Source: SHZL01 sp963708905 | GTDB lineage: Bacteria > Pseudomonadota > Gammaproteobacteria > Xanthomonadales > SZUA-36 | NCBI GenBank assembly: GCA_963708905.1 | Contig: CAVPUV010000039.1 | Coordinates: 33,737-97,736, forward strand | Direction: 5' to 3' | Length of the DNA stretch: 64,000 nucleotides | Shown here: positions 33,933 through 43,047 of the stretch, piece after piece | How the letters are laid out: each line of letters begins with the position of its first letter | How positions within the stretch are numbered: the stretch's first letter is position 1 | Notes under the pieces: generated by a model | Seen by the model: only the letters and a program-made list of their open reading frames with translations | Told to the model about the DNA's origin: nothing | The model's database searches: none | Position numbers and translations under genes: made by a program

Positions 33933-35375
33933 ATGAATGATACGATCAAGATGGCGGAGCAAGAGCTTCTTGCGCCCGGCGGCCTGGACCATCAGTCCCT
34001 GCAGCGTGTGCTGTCCGATTTGATGGGGCCGGCCGTTGATGCCGGCGACCTCTATTTCCAGACTGCCAGCCACGAGTCCTGGACGCTGGAGGATGGGCTG
34101 GTTCGCAGTGGTTCATTTTCAGTGGAAAAAGGTGTCGGAATTCGTGCCGTCAGTGGCGATAAGACCGGTTTCGCCTATGCTGACGAAATCATCATGCCAT
34201 CCCTGCTGCAGGCTTCCCGTGCTGCACGCGCTATCGCCAATCAGGGCAGCCAGGGCCAGGTACAGGCCTGGCGCAGGAAAGACACTTCACCCCTTTATCA
34301 GGCTGAAGATCCCATGGCGGTGCTTGGCGCGGAGGAGAAAGTCGATCTTTTGCGGCAAATTGACACCTACGCGCGATCATGTGATGCACGGGTCAGCGAA
34401 GTGGTGGTCAGCCTGGCCGCAACTTTTGAAACCATTTTGGTCGTCGCCAGCGATGGTACTTTTGCCGCCGATATAAGACCGCTTGTGCGTCTCAATGTCA
34501 GCGTGATCGCCACGCAAGGTAATCGCAGGGAGCAGGGAAGTGATGGTGGCGGCGGACGTTTCAGTTACAAGGAACTGGTCCAGGACAATGCCTGGCAGCG
34601 GTTCGCAGACGAAGCCGTGCGGCAGGCCCTGGTGAATCTGGAAGCGGACGCGGCTCCTGCCGGTACCATGACGGTAGTCCTTGGTCCTGGCTGGCCCGGT
34701 GTTTTGCTCCACGAGGCCGTGGGTCATGGGCTGGAAGGAGATTTCAATCGCAAAGGTACTTCAGCATTCAGCGGCAGGCTGGGCCAGAAGGTTGCGGCGG
34801 ATTGTGTAACGGTTGTGGACGACGGCACTCTGCCACGCCGCCGTGGATCCTTGACGGTGGATGATGAGGGCACTCCCACGGAGCGCACCGTGCTGATCGA
34901 AAACGGCGTGCTGCGCACTTACATGCAGGACAAACTCAATGCCCGCTTGATGAATATGCCCACCAGCGGTAATGGCCGGCGTGAATCATTTGCCCACCTG
35001 CCCATGCCACGCATGACCAATACCTTCATGTTGCCTGGGGACTATGCGGCTGAAGAAATAATCGCCTCGGTAGGGCGGGGGCTCTACGCCGTCAATTTTG
35101 CCGGCGGCCAGGTGGACATCACCTCTGGCCGATTTGTATTTTCGGCCAGCGAAGCCTACCTCATCGAAAACGGCAAGGTTACGCGCCCGGTGAAGGGGGC
35201 AACCTTGATCGGTAACGGGCCTGAAGCCATGACCCGCGTATCCATGGTGGGAAATGATCTGCGCATGGACGCCGGCATAGGTGTGTGTGGCAAGGACGGC
35301 CAGAGCGTTCCGGTGGGCGTTGGACAGCCAACCTTGAGAATCGATGGGCTGACGGTGGGCGGCACGGAAGCATGA
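33933..35375 (+). CDS. tldD: Metalloprotease TldD
   Basis: A 480-residue subunit of the TldD/TldE protease, which degrades unfolded peptides and matures some modified peptides such as microcin B17. The zinc-type motif HEAVGHGLEGD is at about residues 260-270, with the conserved GTSAFSGRLGQKVA, TSGRFVFSASEAYLIENG (abridged: FVFSASEAY) and the final MDAGIGVCGKDGQSVPVGVGQPT region. Its partner pmbA lies about 650 bases downstream, separated by the oppositely oriented darP. The arrangement matches that in many gammaproteobacteria. Confidence 0.96.
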   Translation: MNDTIKMAEQELLAPGGLDHQSLQRVLSDLMGPAVDAGDLYFQTASHESWTLEDGLVRSGSFSVEKGVGIRAVSGDKTGFAYADEIIMPSLLQASRAARAIANQGSQGQVQAWRRKDTSPLYQAEDPMAVLGAEEKVDLLRQIDTYARSCDARVSEVVVSLAATFETILVVASDGTFAADIRPLVRLNVSVIATQGNRREQGSDGGGGRFSYKELVQDNAWQRFADEAVRQALVNLEADAAPAGTMTVVLGPGWPGVLLHEAVGHGLEGDFNRKGTSAFSGRLGQKVAADCVTVVDDGTLPRRRGSLTVDDEGTPTERTVLIENGVLRTYMQDKLNARLMNMPTSGNGRRESFAHLPMPRMTNTFMLPGDYAAEEIIASVGRGLYAVNFAGGQVDITSGRFVFSASEAYLIENGKVTRPVKGATLIGNGPEAMTRVSMVGNDLRMDAGIGVCGKDGQSVPVGVGQPTLRIDGLTVGGTEA

Positions 35376-35429
35376 GTTTCTCTTGCCGCCAGATGGTGCA
35401 AACTGGCCGCTCGATAATGCTTGCCTGCT

Positions 35430-35981
35430 TCAGGTGCAGGGCGGTAGGGCCTGCCTGGCATCGAGATCACGCAATTGCCGGAACAGGGCGCGTGCAGCCA
35501 CGGGCGGCTTGCCGGTGATTTTCTCATGCCGGGCATTACGGATCAGTTGGCGCAAGTGCTGCACGTCGATTCCCGTATGGTGCTGCAGCAATTCACCGAG
35601 GGCGACATCGCCGCGTTCCAGCAAGGTTTCCCGCCAAGCTTCGGTGCGGTGTTGGCGCGCTGTAAGTCCCCTGGCTTCAGACTTGATTTCGGCCACCGCC
35701 GCAATGATGATCGCTGCATCCGTGCGTCGAATCAGTTTGGCAATGTATTGGAGCTGTCGGCGGTGCGCACCATGTGAGCGGAATTTGCGCGCCTCCCGGA
35801 TGGCCACAAGAACGTCGTTTTCCAGCGGCACACGTTGCAGTTGTGATGCGCTCAATAGCAGCAAATCCGTAGCCAGGGTCTTCATGGCTTGCGCGTCGCG
35901 CTTCAGCTGGCTCTTGCTGGCAGGGAGTCCATTTTCCCGGCCGCTGTCAGCCACGTCATTCTCAATTTTTCCTGGCGCCAT
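35430..35981 (-). CDS. darP: Ribosome-associated protein DarP (YjgA)
   Basis: A 183-residue YjgA/DarP protein that binds late 50S assembly intermediates. Family features are visible: SKSQLKRDAQAMKTLATDLL, the IPL-like QRVPLENDVLVAIREAR, the basic RRQLQYIAKLIRR, and a C-terminal LRQLIRNARHEKITGKPP followed by ARALFRQLRDL. The ATG at 35981 was chosen; an upstream in-frame ATG at 36023 would add 14 residues and come to 4 bases from the pmbA start. It is divergent from pmbA, as in E. coli. Confidence 0.92.
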   Translation of the reverse strand: MAPGKIENDVADSGRENGLPASKSQLKRDAQAMKTLATDLLLLSASQLQRVPLENDVLVAIREARKFRSHGAHRRQLQYIAKLIRRTDAAIIIAAVAEIKSEARGLTARQHRTEAWRETLLERGDVALGELLQHHTGIDVQHLRQLIRNARHEKITGKPPVAARALFRQLRDLDARQALPPCT

Positions 35982-36026
35982 CGGGTACTCCGTAATTCGA
36001 TAGCCGTTGCAAGGGGATTTCATCAC

Positions 36027-37388
36027 ATGCCTTATTCGACCATGGTAACCCAGCCACAACCGGATCGCGATGCGGAACTTGATACATTGCAGTTGCACGT
36101 GGAAACGGCGCTGCGACGGGCAAAAAAAGCGGGCGCGACGGCGGCTGAGGTGTCCGCCCATGCCAGCCAGGGCTTGTCCGTCACTGTACGCCTGGGGCAA
36201 GTCGAAACGCTGGAGCACATGCAGGACCGTGCCATCAGCGTCAGCGTGCTCATTGGCCGGCGCAGCGGGCATGCCAGCAGTGCCGACCTCAGCCGTCAGA
36301 CCATCGAAGCGTGCGTAGACAAAGCCATGGAGATTGCACGCTATACCCAGGAGGATCCTTGCAATGGACTGGCTGATGCCGAATTGCTCGCGACCGAGTT
36401 TCCAGATCTTGATTTGTGGCACCCTGCGGTCATGGATGCGCAGGCGGCAATAGAACGTGCGCTGGCTTGCGAAGCGGCGGGACGGGAAGATCAAAGAATT
36501 ACCAATTCAGAAGGCGCATCCTTCGACGCCGGACTTGGGCTCAGCGTCTATGGCAATTCTCATGGATTTATCGGCCGCAGCGCCGGAACCCACTTTGACC
36601 AGAGTTGTGTTCTGATCGCCGGCAAGGGCGATGGCATGCAGCGCGACTACAGTTATGACAGCCGGCGCAGCCTGTCCGAGCTGGAGCCGGCGGCACAGAC
36701 CGGCCGCGAGGCCGCTCGCCGAACGGTGCAGCGCCTGGGCGCGCGCAAACTTAAAACAGGAAGAATGCCGGTTCTGTTTGCGCCGGAAGTGGCCAAGGGT
36801 TTGATCGGTCATCTGGTCGGCGCCATATCCGGCTCGGCTTTGTACCGCAATGCTTCATTCCTCAAAGGTGCCGCTGGACAGCAGATATTTCCTGCGTGGG
36901 TGAGCTTGACCGAGCGTCCCCATCTTCTGCGTGGTGCCGGCAGTGCCGTGTTCGATGGCGAGGGCGTAGCCACCCGCGAGCGCAATATTGTCGAATGCGG
37001 CATTCTGCAGAACTATGTGTTGTCGAGTTATTCCGCGCGCAGGCTGGGCCTGCAAACCACCGGCAATTCAGGCGGCGTCAGAAACCTGCTTTTGCAGTCC
37101 AACGGTGGCAGCAGTGAGGATTTGATGCGCGCCATGCACAACGGGTTTTATGTCACCGAAGTCATGGGCCAGGGGGTCAGCCTGGTGACGGGAGATTACT
37201 CGCGCGGAGCGGCCGGGTATCTGGTGGAAAATGGCGTAATAAGCCACCCGGTGGAAGAGGTCACCATTGCCGGTAACTTGCGCGACATGTTCCTTGACCT
37301 GCTTGCAGCTGGCTCGGATTTCGACACCCGCGGCAATATCCATACGGGTGCAGTGCGGATTGGTGAAATGACCGTGGCTGGCGCATGA
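36027..37388 (+). CDS. pmbA: Metalloprotease-related protein PmbA (TldE)
   Basis: A 453-residue partner of TldD. It lacks a metal motif of its own, as expected for TldE. N-terminal VSAHASQGLSVTVRLGQVE, central SEGASFDAGLGLSVYGNSHGF (abridged) and C-terminal TGDYSRGAAGYLVENGVISHP (GDYSRGAAGYLVENG is a strongly conserved block) identify it. The ATG at 36027 is the first sensible start; open sequence upstream lies over darP. Its stop overlaps the next gene by four bases, coupling it to the metallopeptidase-like protein. Confidence 0.95.
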   Translation: MPYSTMVTQPQPDRDAELDTLQLHVETALRRAKKAGATAAEVSAHASQGLSVTVRLGQVETLEHMQDRAISVSVLIGRRSGHASSADLSRQTIEACVDKAMEIARYTQEDPCNGLADAELLATEFPDLDLWHPAVMDAQAAIERALACEAAGREDQRITNSEGASFDAGLGLSVYGNSHGFIGRSAGTHFDQSCVLIAGKGDGMQRDYSYDSRRSLSELEPAAQTGREAARRTVQRLGARKLKTGRMPVLFAPEVAKGLIGHLVGAISGSALYRNASFLKGAAGQQIFPAWVSLTERPHLLRGAGSAVFDGEGVATRERNIVECGILQNYVLSSYSARRLGLQTTGNSGGVRNLLLQSNGGSSEDLMRAMHNGFYVTEVMGQGVSLVTGDYSRGAAGYLVENGVISHPVEEVTIAGNLRDMFLDLLAAGSDFDTRGNIHTGAVRIGEMTVAGA

Positions 37389-38176
37389 GTGTATTCAAAC
37401 TGGTGCGGATCTTCGTGCTGCTGAGCATTCTGTTGGTAGTGCTTGTAAGCACCTGCATGAATGAACGCCGGCTGGCCAGTTGGCAACAGCCACTGTGGGT
37501 AACTGTCTATCCGATCGTGGCGGATGAGGGTGAGGCCACGCAGGCCTATGTCAGTGGACTCGACGAAGCCTCATTTGATGAGATCAATCAATTCTTCGAG
37601 CGTGACCTGCAGTTGTACGGTGTTTCACTTTCTCCCGCCGTGTATTTTCAGCTTGCACCGCTGAGCCGGGAATTCCCTCCCGCCATACCCGATCGTCACA
37701 GCCCCGTGGCTATTGCCATTTGGAGCCTGAAGATGCGCTGGTGGTCGTGGAGAATGCATCGCAAAGACGGTTTGAGCGCGCCCGATATCCAGATGTTCGT
37801 GCTCTACCATGCGCTTGGCGGCAAAAGTGAAATGAACATGTCGGTGGGGATGCGCAAAGGGATGTATGGCCTGGTGAAAGCCTACGCCGGCAAGAAGATG
37901 AGTTCATATAACCAGATAGTGATCGCACATGAGTTGCTGCACATTCTGGGGGCAACGGACAAGTACGTGTTCGCCACTGGCGATCCGGAATACCCGTTTG
38001 GCTATGCCGCACCCGGGCAGCGCCCCCTGTTTCCGCAGACACAGGCGGAAATCATGGGCGGGCGCATCCCTTTGAGTTCATTCGAATCGAAAGTGCCTGA
38101 ATCTCTGGCGCAGTGCAGGATCGGACAGAAAACGGCCGAGGAAATTGGACTTTTTGCCCGGCTCGTGGTCAATTAA
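37385..38176 (+). CDS. Membrane-anchored metallopeptidase-like protein, unnamed family
   Basis: A 263-residue protein of no named family. One N-terminal hydrophobic segment (about 5-24) would anchor it, with most of the chain periplasmic. Near residues 180-193 it has HELLHILGATDKY, an HExxH zinc site followed by a glycine and an aspartate, like metzincin-type or similar metallopeptidases (third ligand not certain). A later block, PQTQAEIMGGRIPLS, looks conserved. The start ATG overlaps the pmbA stop by 4 bases, so it is translated together with a peptidase-complex subunit. The next gene, tpiA, is 46 bases on. I infer a zinc hydrolase; substrate and role are unknown. Confidence 0.6.
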   Translation: MSVFKLVRIFVLLSILLVVLVSTCMNERRLASWQQPLWVTVYPIVADEGEATQAYVSGLDEASFDEINQFFERDLQLYGVSLSPAVYFQLAPLSREFPPAIPDRHSPVAIAIWSLKMRWWSWRMHRKDGLSAPDIQMFVLYHALGGKSEMNMSVGMRKGMYGLVKAYAGKKMSSYNQIVIAHELLHILGATDKYVFATGDPEYPFGYAAPGQRPLFPQTQAEIMGGRIPLSSFESKVPESLAQCRIGQKTAEEIGLFARLVVN

Positions 38177-38222
38177 AAACTCGTCGAGTGCGCGGTTTGG
38201 CTGTGCTTGCAAGGAACATGTC

Positions 38223-38999
38223 ATGCGAAAAATTCTGCTTGCTGGTAACTGGAAGATGAATGGCGACAAGGCCATGATTGACAGGCTGCTGAAAGACTTG
38301 CTGGCAGGGATTGCCGGACCGGAACGGGTTGAGATGGCAGTCTTTCCACCTTTTCCATACTTGCAGCTCACACAAAAGATACTGCAGGGCACTACCATTG
38401 CCTGGGGCGGACAGACCCTGAACCCGGCTGCCCAGGGTGCTCACACAGGTGAAGTTTGTGCTTCCATGCTGCGCGATTTCGGTTGCCGGTATGTGCTGGT
38501 GGGACATTCGGAACGCCGCACGCTGCACGGGGAGAGTGACACCGAGGTAGCTCTGCGTTTCGAGGCTGCGCAAAAGGCGGGACTGGAACCCGTGCTCTGT
38601 GTCGGTGAAACCCTGACAGAGCGGGAACGTGGCGAAACTCAACAGGTTGTGACCCGGCAGGTCAATGCGGTGCTGGATCGCTGCGGCATCGATTCCTTCG
38701 CTGCCGCAACCATCGCCTATGAACCGGTGTGGGCGATTGGCAGCGGAAAAACCGCATCACCTGATCAAGCGCAAGAAATCCACGAATTCATACGTGACAA
38801 AATCAGGGTACGGGATGATACAATAGCCGCTCAAATACGTATTTTATACGGCGGCAGTGTGAATGGTGGCAATGCCGCCGATTTATTTGCCCGGAAAGAC
38901 ATAGATGGCGGGCTGGTTGGCGGGGCCTCCCTTAAAGCGGAGGATTTCCTTGCCATTCGTGATGCTGCTGTCCGGGATTTTCCTGGCTGGATGGGATAA
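38223..38999 (+). CDS. tpiA: Triosephosphate isomerase
   Basis: A 258-residue TIM-barrel enzyme interconverting dihydroxyacetone phosphate and glyceraldehyde-3-phosphate. It starts MRKILLAGNWKMNGD with the substrate lysine in NWKMN, the catalytic histidine in LVGHSERR, the catalytic glutamate in AYEPVWAIGSGKTAS, and the phosphate loop in LYGGSVNGGNA and GGLVGGASL. The ATG at 38223 begins this canonical N-terminus; the frame is open upstream but not homologous. secG begins 3 bases after its stop, the conserved tpiA-secG-tRNA-Leu-nuo order. Confidence 0.97.
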   Translation: MRKILLAGNWKMNGDKAMIDRLLKDLLAGIAGPERVEMAVFPPFPYLQLTQKILQGTTIAWGGQTLNPAAQGAHTGEVCASMLRDFGCRYVLVGHSERRTLHGESDTEVALRFEAAQKAGLEPVLCVGETLTERERGETQQVVTRQVNAVLDRCGIDSFAAATIAYEPVWAIGSGKTASPDQAQEIHEFIRDKIRVRDDTIAAQIRILYGGSVNGGNAADLFARKDIDGGLVGGASLKAEDFLAIRDAAVRDFPGWMG

Positions 39000-39002
39000 A
39001 AC

Positions 39003-39518
39003 ATGGTTGTTCTGAATATTTTTCATGTGCTGATTGCCATCGCTATGGTTGCTTTGGTGCTCGTGCAAAGAGGCGCTGGCGCCACCGCTGGTGCGGCATT
39101 CGGCAGTGGTGCTTCCGGTACGGTTTTTGGCGCTCGCGGGGCCGGTACCTTTCTGACCAAATCCACCTGGGTTCTGGCGACACTGTTTTGCGCCATCAGC
39201 CTGACGATAGCCGTTCTGGTGTCTCGCACTGACACTTCGCCGGAAACAAACCTTGGCGTTGTTGCCTCCACCCCGGCTGCAGTTCAGGAGCCCGCTCAGG
39301 GAACCGCAGTCGAGGAACAGAGTGGCCAGCAAGTGGCTGTGCCGGCGCTTCAGATCAGTGAAGACCCGGCCGCCAGCGATGGAGTACAGCAGCAAGAGCA
39401 GGCTGCTGACGACCTGCCCGCACTCGATGGCGGCGCCGTTGAATCGACTGAAGACCAGAGGGCGACTGAAGACGACCAGGGCGCAGCAGCCACCGGCACA
39501 GATTCAGACGATTCCTGA
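39003..39518 (+). CDS. secG: Preprotein translocase subunit SecG with acidic tail
   Basis: A 171-residue SecG, the small SecYEG subunit that aids export. Two membrane segments (about 3-22 and 53-75) flank the family loop LVQRGAGATAGAAFGSG and GARGAGTFLTKSTW. After about residue 80 comes a long low-complexity tail rich in A, Q, E and D, ending DSDDS. Classical SecG is about 110 residues, so roughly 60 residues are extra. The gene lies between tpiA and tRNA-Leu. Core identification is safe; the tail has no assigned role. Confidence 0.93.
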   Translation: MVVLNIFHVLIAIAMVALVLVQRGAGATAGAAFGSGASGTVFGARGAGTFLTKSTWVLATLFCAISLTIAVLVSRTDTSPETNLGVVASTPAAVQEPAQGTAVEEQSGQQVAVPALQISEDPAASDGVQQQEQAADDLPALDGGAVESTEDQRATEDDQGAAATGTDSDDS

Positions 39519-39534
39519 TACGAAGGCTTTACAC

Positions 39535-39619
39535 GCCCAAGTGGTGGAATTGGTAGACACGCTATCTTGAGGGGGTAGTGGCGACAGCCGTGCCGGTTCG
39601 AGTCCGGCCTTGGGCACCA
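39535..39619 (+). tRNA. tRNA-Leu (GAG anticodon)
   Basis: An 85-base class II tRNA with acceptor GCCCAAG/CTTGGGC, anticodon loop TTGAGGG (GAG), a long variable arm (TGGCGACAGCCG region) and T arm GGTTCGAGTCC. CCA is encoded. It sits between secG and nuoA on the same strand. Confidence 0.96.
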
Positions 39620-39636
39620 TTGGAGAAGGTAAGAGT

Positions 39637-39993
39637 ATGCTCGCAGAGTATTTTCCAATTCTTCTGTTCCTGGCAATTGCAGGTGCAATGGGTGCTGCTT
39701 TGCTGCTGACCGGTGGCATGCTCGGGCCGAGCCGGCCTGACAGTGAAAAGCTGTCTCCCTATGAATGCGGATTCGAGGCCTTCGAAGATGCGCGCACGAA
39801 GTTTGACGTGCGCTATTATCTGGTGGCCATCCTGTTCATAATTTTCGATCTTGAAATCGCTTTCTTCGTGCCGTGGGCGCTGGTGCTGGACAAGCTGGGA
39901 ATGTTCGGCCTGCTGGCGATGGTCGTCTTTGTTGTCGAACTGGTGGTTGGATTTTTCTTTGCGTGGAAGAAAGGGGCACTGGAATGGGAGTAA
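39637..39993 (+). CDS. nuoA: NADH-quinone oxidoreductase subunit A
   Basis: A 118-residue membrane subunit with three helices. It contains the conserved KLSPYECGFEAFEDARTKFD and LFIIFDLEIAFFVPWA. The ATG at 39637 has a GGAGAAGGTAAGAG site upstream; the extra upstream codons overlap the tRNA-Leu 3' end and are not real. First gene of the 14-gene complex I operon. Its stop overlaps the nuoB start by 10 bases. Confidence 0.96.
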   Translation: MLAEYFPILLFLAIAGAMGAALLLTGGMLGPSRPDSEKLSPYECGFEAFEDARTKFDVRYYLVAILFIIFDLEIAFFVPWALVLDKLGMFGLLAMVVFVVELVVGFFFAWKKGALEWE

Positions 39994-40517
39994 TCAATCC
40001 GGTACCTCTTGCCGTCGTCGATGACATCCTGCGTCCCAATGCCAATGACAACCCACTGCTGGAACGGGGGATGGTGACCACGTCGCTCGACGCGCTCATC
40101 AACTGGGCACGAACAGGTTCGATGTGGCCCATGACTTTTGGTTTGGCCTGTTGTGCGGTCGAGATGATGCAGTCCGGGGCGGCGCGTTATGACCTGGATC
40201 GATTCGGCGTGGTGTTCAGGCCCAGTCCACGGCAATCCGATGTCATGATTGTGGCCGGGACACTGTGCAACAAGATGGCGCCAGCCCTGCGCAAAGTCTA
40301 CGACCAGATGCCAGAGCCAAAATGGGTGATCTCCATGGGCTCCTGCGCCAATGGCGGTGGCTACTACCACTATTCCTATTCAGTCACCCGGGGTTGCGAC
40401 CGCATTGTCCCGGTGGATGTGTATGTTCCCGGCTGCCCGCCGACAGCAGAAGCGCTGATTTACGGCATTCTGCAATTACAGGCGAAAATTCGCCGCACCA
40501 ATACCATTGCCAGATGA
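39984..40517 (+). CDS. nuoB: NADH-quinone oxidoreductase subunit B
   Basis: A 177-residue subunit carrying the terminal N2 [4Fe-4S] cluster next to the quinone site. The ligands are the adjacent cysteines in GLACCAVEMM, the cysteine in SMGSCANGGG and the one in VPGCPPTAEAL. The ATG at 39984 gives MGVINPVPLAVVDD. It overlaps nuoA and is followed 4 bases on by nuoC. Confidence 0.97.
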   Translation: MGVINPVPLAVVDDILRPNANDNPLLERGMVTTSLDALINWARTGSMWPMTFGLACCAVEMMQSGAARYDLDRFGVVFRPSPRQSDVMIVAGTLCNKMAPALRKVYDQMPEPKWVISMGSCANGGGYYHYSYSVTRGCDRIVPVDVYVPGCPPTAEALIYGILQLQAKIRRTNTIAR

Positions 40518-40521
40518 GCCG

Positions 40522-41262
40522 ATGAAAGACACTCCCAAGGCAGTAACAGAGCTTTTCTCGGAAAGTTTTGGAAATCGTGTCAAGGCCATTGGCATGCAGA
40601 GCGGAATTGTCACCATCGAGGTGGCTCTCGATCACTGGCTGGAAGTTTGCCGGCAGCTGCGTGATGATGCGGAATTCGCCTATGAGCTGTTAACCGACCT
40701 TTGCGCTGTGGATCATTTGGGCTACGGCGAGTCCGAGTGGGAAACGGATGACGCTACGGCGGAGGGTTTCAGCCGTGGTGTGGAAGGTGTTGGCCCTGGC
40801 CGCTTCAACTGGGCGCAACGGCCCGCAGCGCGACACATCGAACGGCGCTTTGCCGTAGTCGTGCACCTGCTGTCGTTTCGTCATAATCACCGTCTTCGCC
40901 TGCATTGCTTTACGGCCGATGAAGGCATGCCCATAGTGCCTTCACTGGTCGATATCTGGAACTCGGCCAATTGGTATGAGCGTGAAGCGTTTGATCTGTT
41001 CGGAATTGTTTTTGAAGGTCATCCCGATTTGCGCCGGATTCTGACCGACTATGGTTTCACCGGACATCCGTTCCGCAAGGACTTCCCGTTAATCGGCAAT
41101 GTCGCCGTGCGTTATGACACTGAAAAGCAGCGCGTGGTTTACGAACCGGTCGAAATCGAGTCCAGAGTGCTGGTGCCGAAAGTCCTGCGTGATGATTCAC
41201 GTTACAAAACGGATGACATCGATTGCGCGGCACAAACGGCGGCCGCAGAAAGGGTGGACTAG
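40522..41262 (+). CDS. nuoC: NADH-quinone oxidoreductase subunit C
   Basis: A 246-residue 30-kDa-type peripheral-arm subunit, separate from NuoD rather than fused. The signature EREAFDLFGIVFEGHPDLRRIL, here EREAFDLFGIVF, is followed by DYGFTGHPFRKDFPL. The N-terminal half carries an insertion (about 75-100, with WETDDATAEGF) compared with the shortest members. The ATG at 40522 is used; a TTG at 40507 overlapping nuoB is possible. Confidence 0.95.
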   Translation: MKDTPKAVTELFSESFGNRVKAIGMQSGIVTIEVALDHWLEVCRQLRDDAEFAYELLTDLCAVDHLGYGESEWETDDATAEGFSRGVEGVGPGRFNWAQRPAARHIERRFAVVVHLLSFRHNHRLRLHCFTADEGMPIVPSLVDIWNSANWYEREAFDLFGIVFEGHPDLRRILTDYGFTGHPFRKDFPLIGNVAVRYDTEKQRVVYEPVEIESRVLVPKVLRDDSRYKTDDIDCAAQTAAAERVD

Positions 41263-41266
41263 TACC

Positions 41267-42520
41267 GTGACCGAGATTCGAAATTACACGATGAACTTCG
41301 GTCCGCAACATCCTGCAGCGCACGGTGTCTTGCGCCTGGTGCTGGAAATGGATGGCGAGACGGTGGTGCGTGCCGACCCGCACGTGGGTCTGTTGCACCG
41401 GGCGACGGAGAAACTGGCTGAGAGCAAGCCGTTCAATCAGTCCATAGGCTACATGGACCGGCTCGATTACATGTCCATGATGTGCAATGAACATGCCTAT
41501 GTCCGGGCCATCGAGGAATTGCTCGCGATCCAGCCGCCAGTGCGCGCGCAGTGGATTCGTACCATGTTCGATGAAATCACGCGATTTTCCAATCACCTCC
41601 TGTGGCTGGGTTCGTCGGCGCTGGACCTGGGCGCCATGACCGTTTTTCTTTACGCATTTCGCGAGCGGGAAATGGTCATGGATATGTATGAAGCTGTGTC
41701 CGGCGCGCGCATGCATGCAAACTACTATCGACCGGGTGGCGTTTACCGGGATCTTCCGGACAGCATGCCGGTGTACCAGGAATCCCGCTGGACCAAGGGT
41801 AAAGCCCTCAAACGCAAGAACGAGTGGCGCAATGGCTCCTTGCTGGATTTCATCGAGGCCTTTGCCAAAGATGTGCCTGACCGTATCGATGAATATGAAA
41901 CCTTGTTGACGGAAAACCGGATCTGGAAGCAACGCACGGTGAACATCGGCGTGGTGTCACCGGAACGCGCTCTGCAGATGGGCTTTTCCGGACCGATGTT
42001 GCGCGGTTCGGGCATCGAATGGGACCTGCGCAAAAAACAGCCGTATGCCATGTACGACCAGGTGGATTTCGACATACCGATCGGCGTCAATGGCGACTGC
42101 TACGACCGCTACCTGGTACGTGTGGAGGAAATGCGCCAGAGCGCCCGCATCATCCTGCAATGCGTCGACTGGCTGCGGGCCAATCCCGGCGCGGTGATGT
42201 TGAAGAATTTCAAGGTTGTGCCGCCGACCCGCGAAGAAATGAAAGACGACATGGAAGCGATGATTCACCACTTCAAGCTTTTTACTGAAGGCTATTGCGT
42301 GCCGGCTGGTGAGACCTACGCGGCCGTAGAGGCGCCCAAGGGTGAATTCGGTTGTTACCTGGTTTCGGATGGCGCCAACAAGCCCTTCAGGGTGCATTTA
42401 CGGGCGCCGGGATTTGCCCATCTGTCTGGTTTGAATGAAATGGTGCAGGGTCATATGCTGGCGGACACCGTCGCCATCATCAGCACACTGGACCTGGTAT
42501 TCGGCGAGGTGGACCGCTAA
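41267..42520 (+). CDS. nuoD: NADH-quinone oxidoreductase subunit D
   Basis: A 417-residue 49-kDa-type subunit forming the quinone cavity with NuoB. It shows NFGPQHPAAHGVLRLVLE, the RATEKLAE motif, the ARMHANYYRPGGV block and the FDIPIGVNGDCYDR region with the final GFAHL..MVQGHMLADTVAIIS. The GTG at 41267 gives MTEIRNYTMNFG, the usual N-terminus; the frame is open upstream through nuoC. Its stop overlaps the nuoE start (TAATG). Confidence 0.97.
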   Translation: MTEIRNYTMNFGPQHPAAHGVLRLVLEMDGETVVRADPHVGLLHRATEKLAESKPFNQSIGYMDRLDYMSMMCNEHAYVRAIEELLAIQPPVRAQWIRTMFDEITRFSNHLLWLGSSALDLGAMTVFLYAFREREMVMDMYEAVSGARMHANYYRPGGVYRDLPDSMPVYQESRWTKGKALKRKNEWRNGSLLDFIEAFAKDVPDRIDEYETLLTENRIWKQRTVNIGVVSPERALQMGFSGPMLRGSGIEWDLRKKQPYAMYDQVDFDIPIGVNGDCYDRYLVRVEEMRQSARIILQCVDWLRANPGAVMLKNFKVVPPTREEMKDDMEAMIHHFKLFTEGYCVPAGETYAAVEAPKGEFGCYLVSDGANKPFRVHLRAPGFAHLSGLNEMVQGHMLADTVAIISTLDLVFGEVDR

Positions 42521-43032
42521 TGAGCAGTAGTGAAAACAAGGCCGATGCCGCAGCCAAACTCAGCGAAGAAACGCTGCGGACCATTGACTACTGGCGCGCC
42601 AAGTTTCCCGCGGACAAAAAGCGCTCGGCGTTGATTCAGGCCCTGATGGCGGCGCAAATGCAAAACGGCGGCTGGCTGAACCGGGAACTGATCGAAGCCG
42701 TGGCATCCTACCTGGAGCTTCCTGCGGTATGGGCACACGAGGTGGCGACGTTCTATTCGATGTTCGACCTGGAGCCCACGGGGCGTCACAAGGTCAATAT
42801 CTGCACCAATATTTCGTGCTGGCTGAACGGGGCCGAAGGCATTGTCGCTTGCGCCGAGAAGAAGTTGGGGATCAGCACTGGTGAAACCACGCCGGATGGA
42901 CGTATCACCCTGGTGCGGGAAGAGGAGTGTCTGGCGGCTTGCTGTGGTGCACCGATGATGGTGGTGGACGGCCATTACCACGAAAACCTGGATGTGAAAA
43001 AACTGGACGCCATTCTCGATGGACTGGATTGA
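42520..43032 (+). CDS. nuoE: NADH-quinone oxidoreductase subunit E
   Basis: A 170-residue 24-kDa-type subunit with a thioredoxin-like [2Fe-2S] (N1a) domain. Ligand cysteines are in NICTNISCWL and ECLAACCGAPMM. N-terminal helices include ALIQALMAAQMQNGGWL. The start is fused to the nuoD stop (TAATG). Confidence 0.96.
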   Translation: MSSSENKADAAAKLSEETLRTIDYWRAKFPADKKRSALIQALMAAQMQNGGWLNRELIEAVASYLELPAVWAHEVATFYSMFDLEPTGRHKVNICTNISCWLNGAEGIVACAEKKLGISTGETTPDGRITLVREEECLAACCGAPMMVVDGHYHENLDVKKLDAILDGLD

Positions 43033-43047
43033 AGGCAAATAAGCAAG

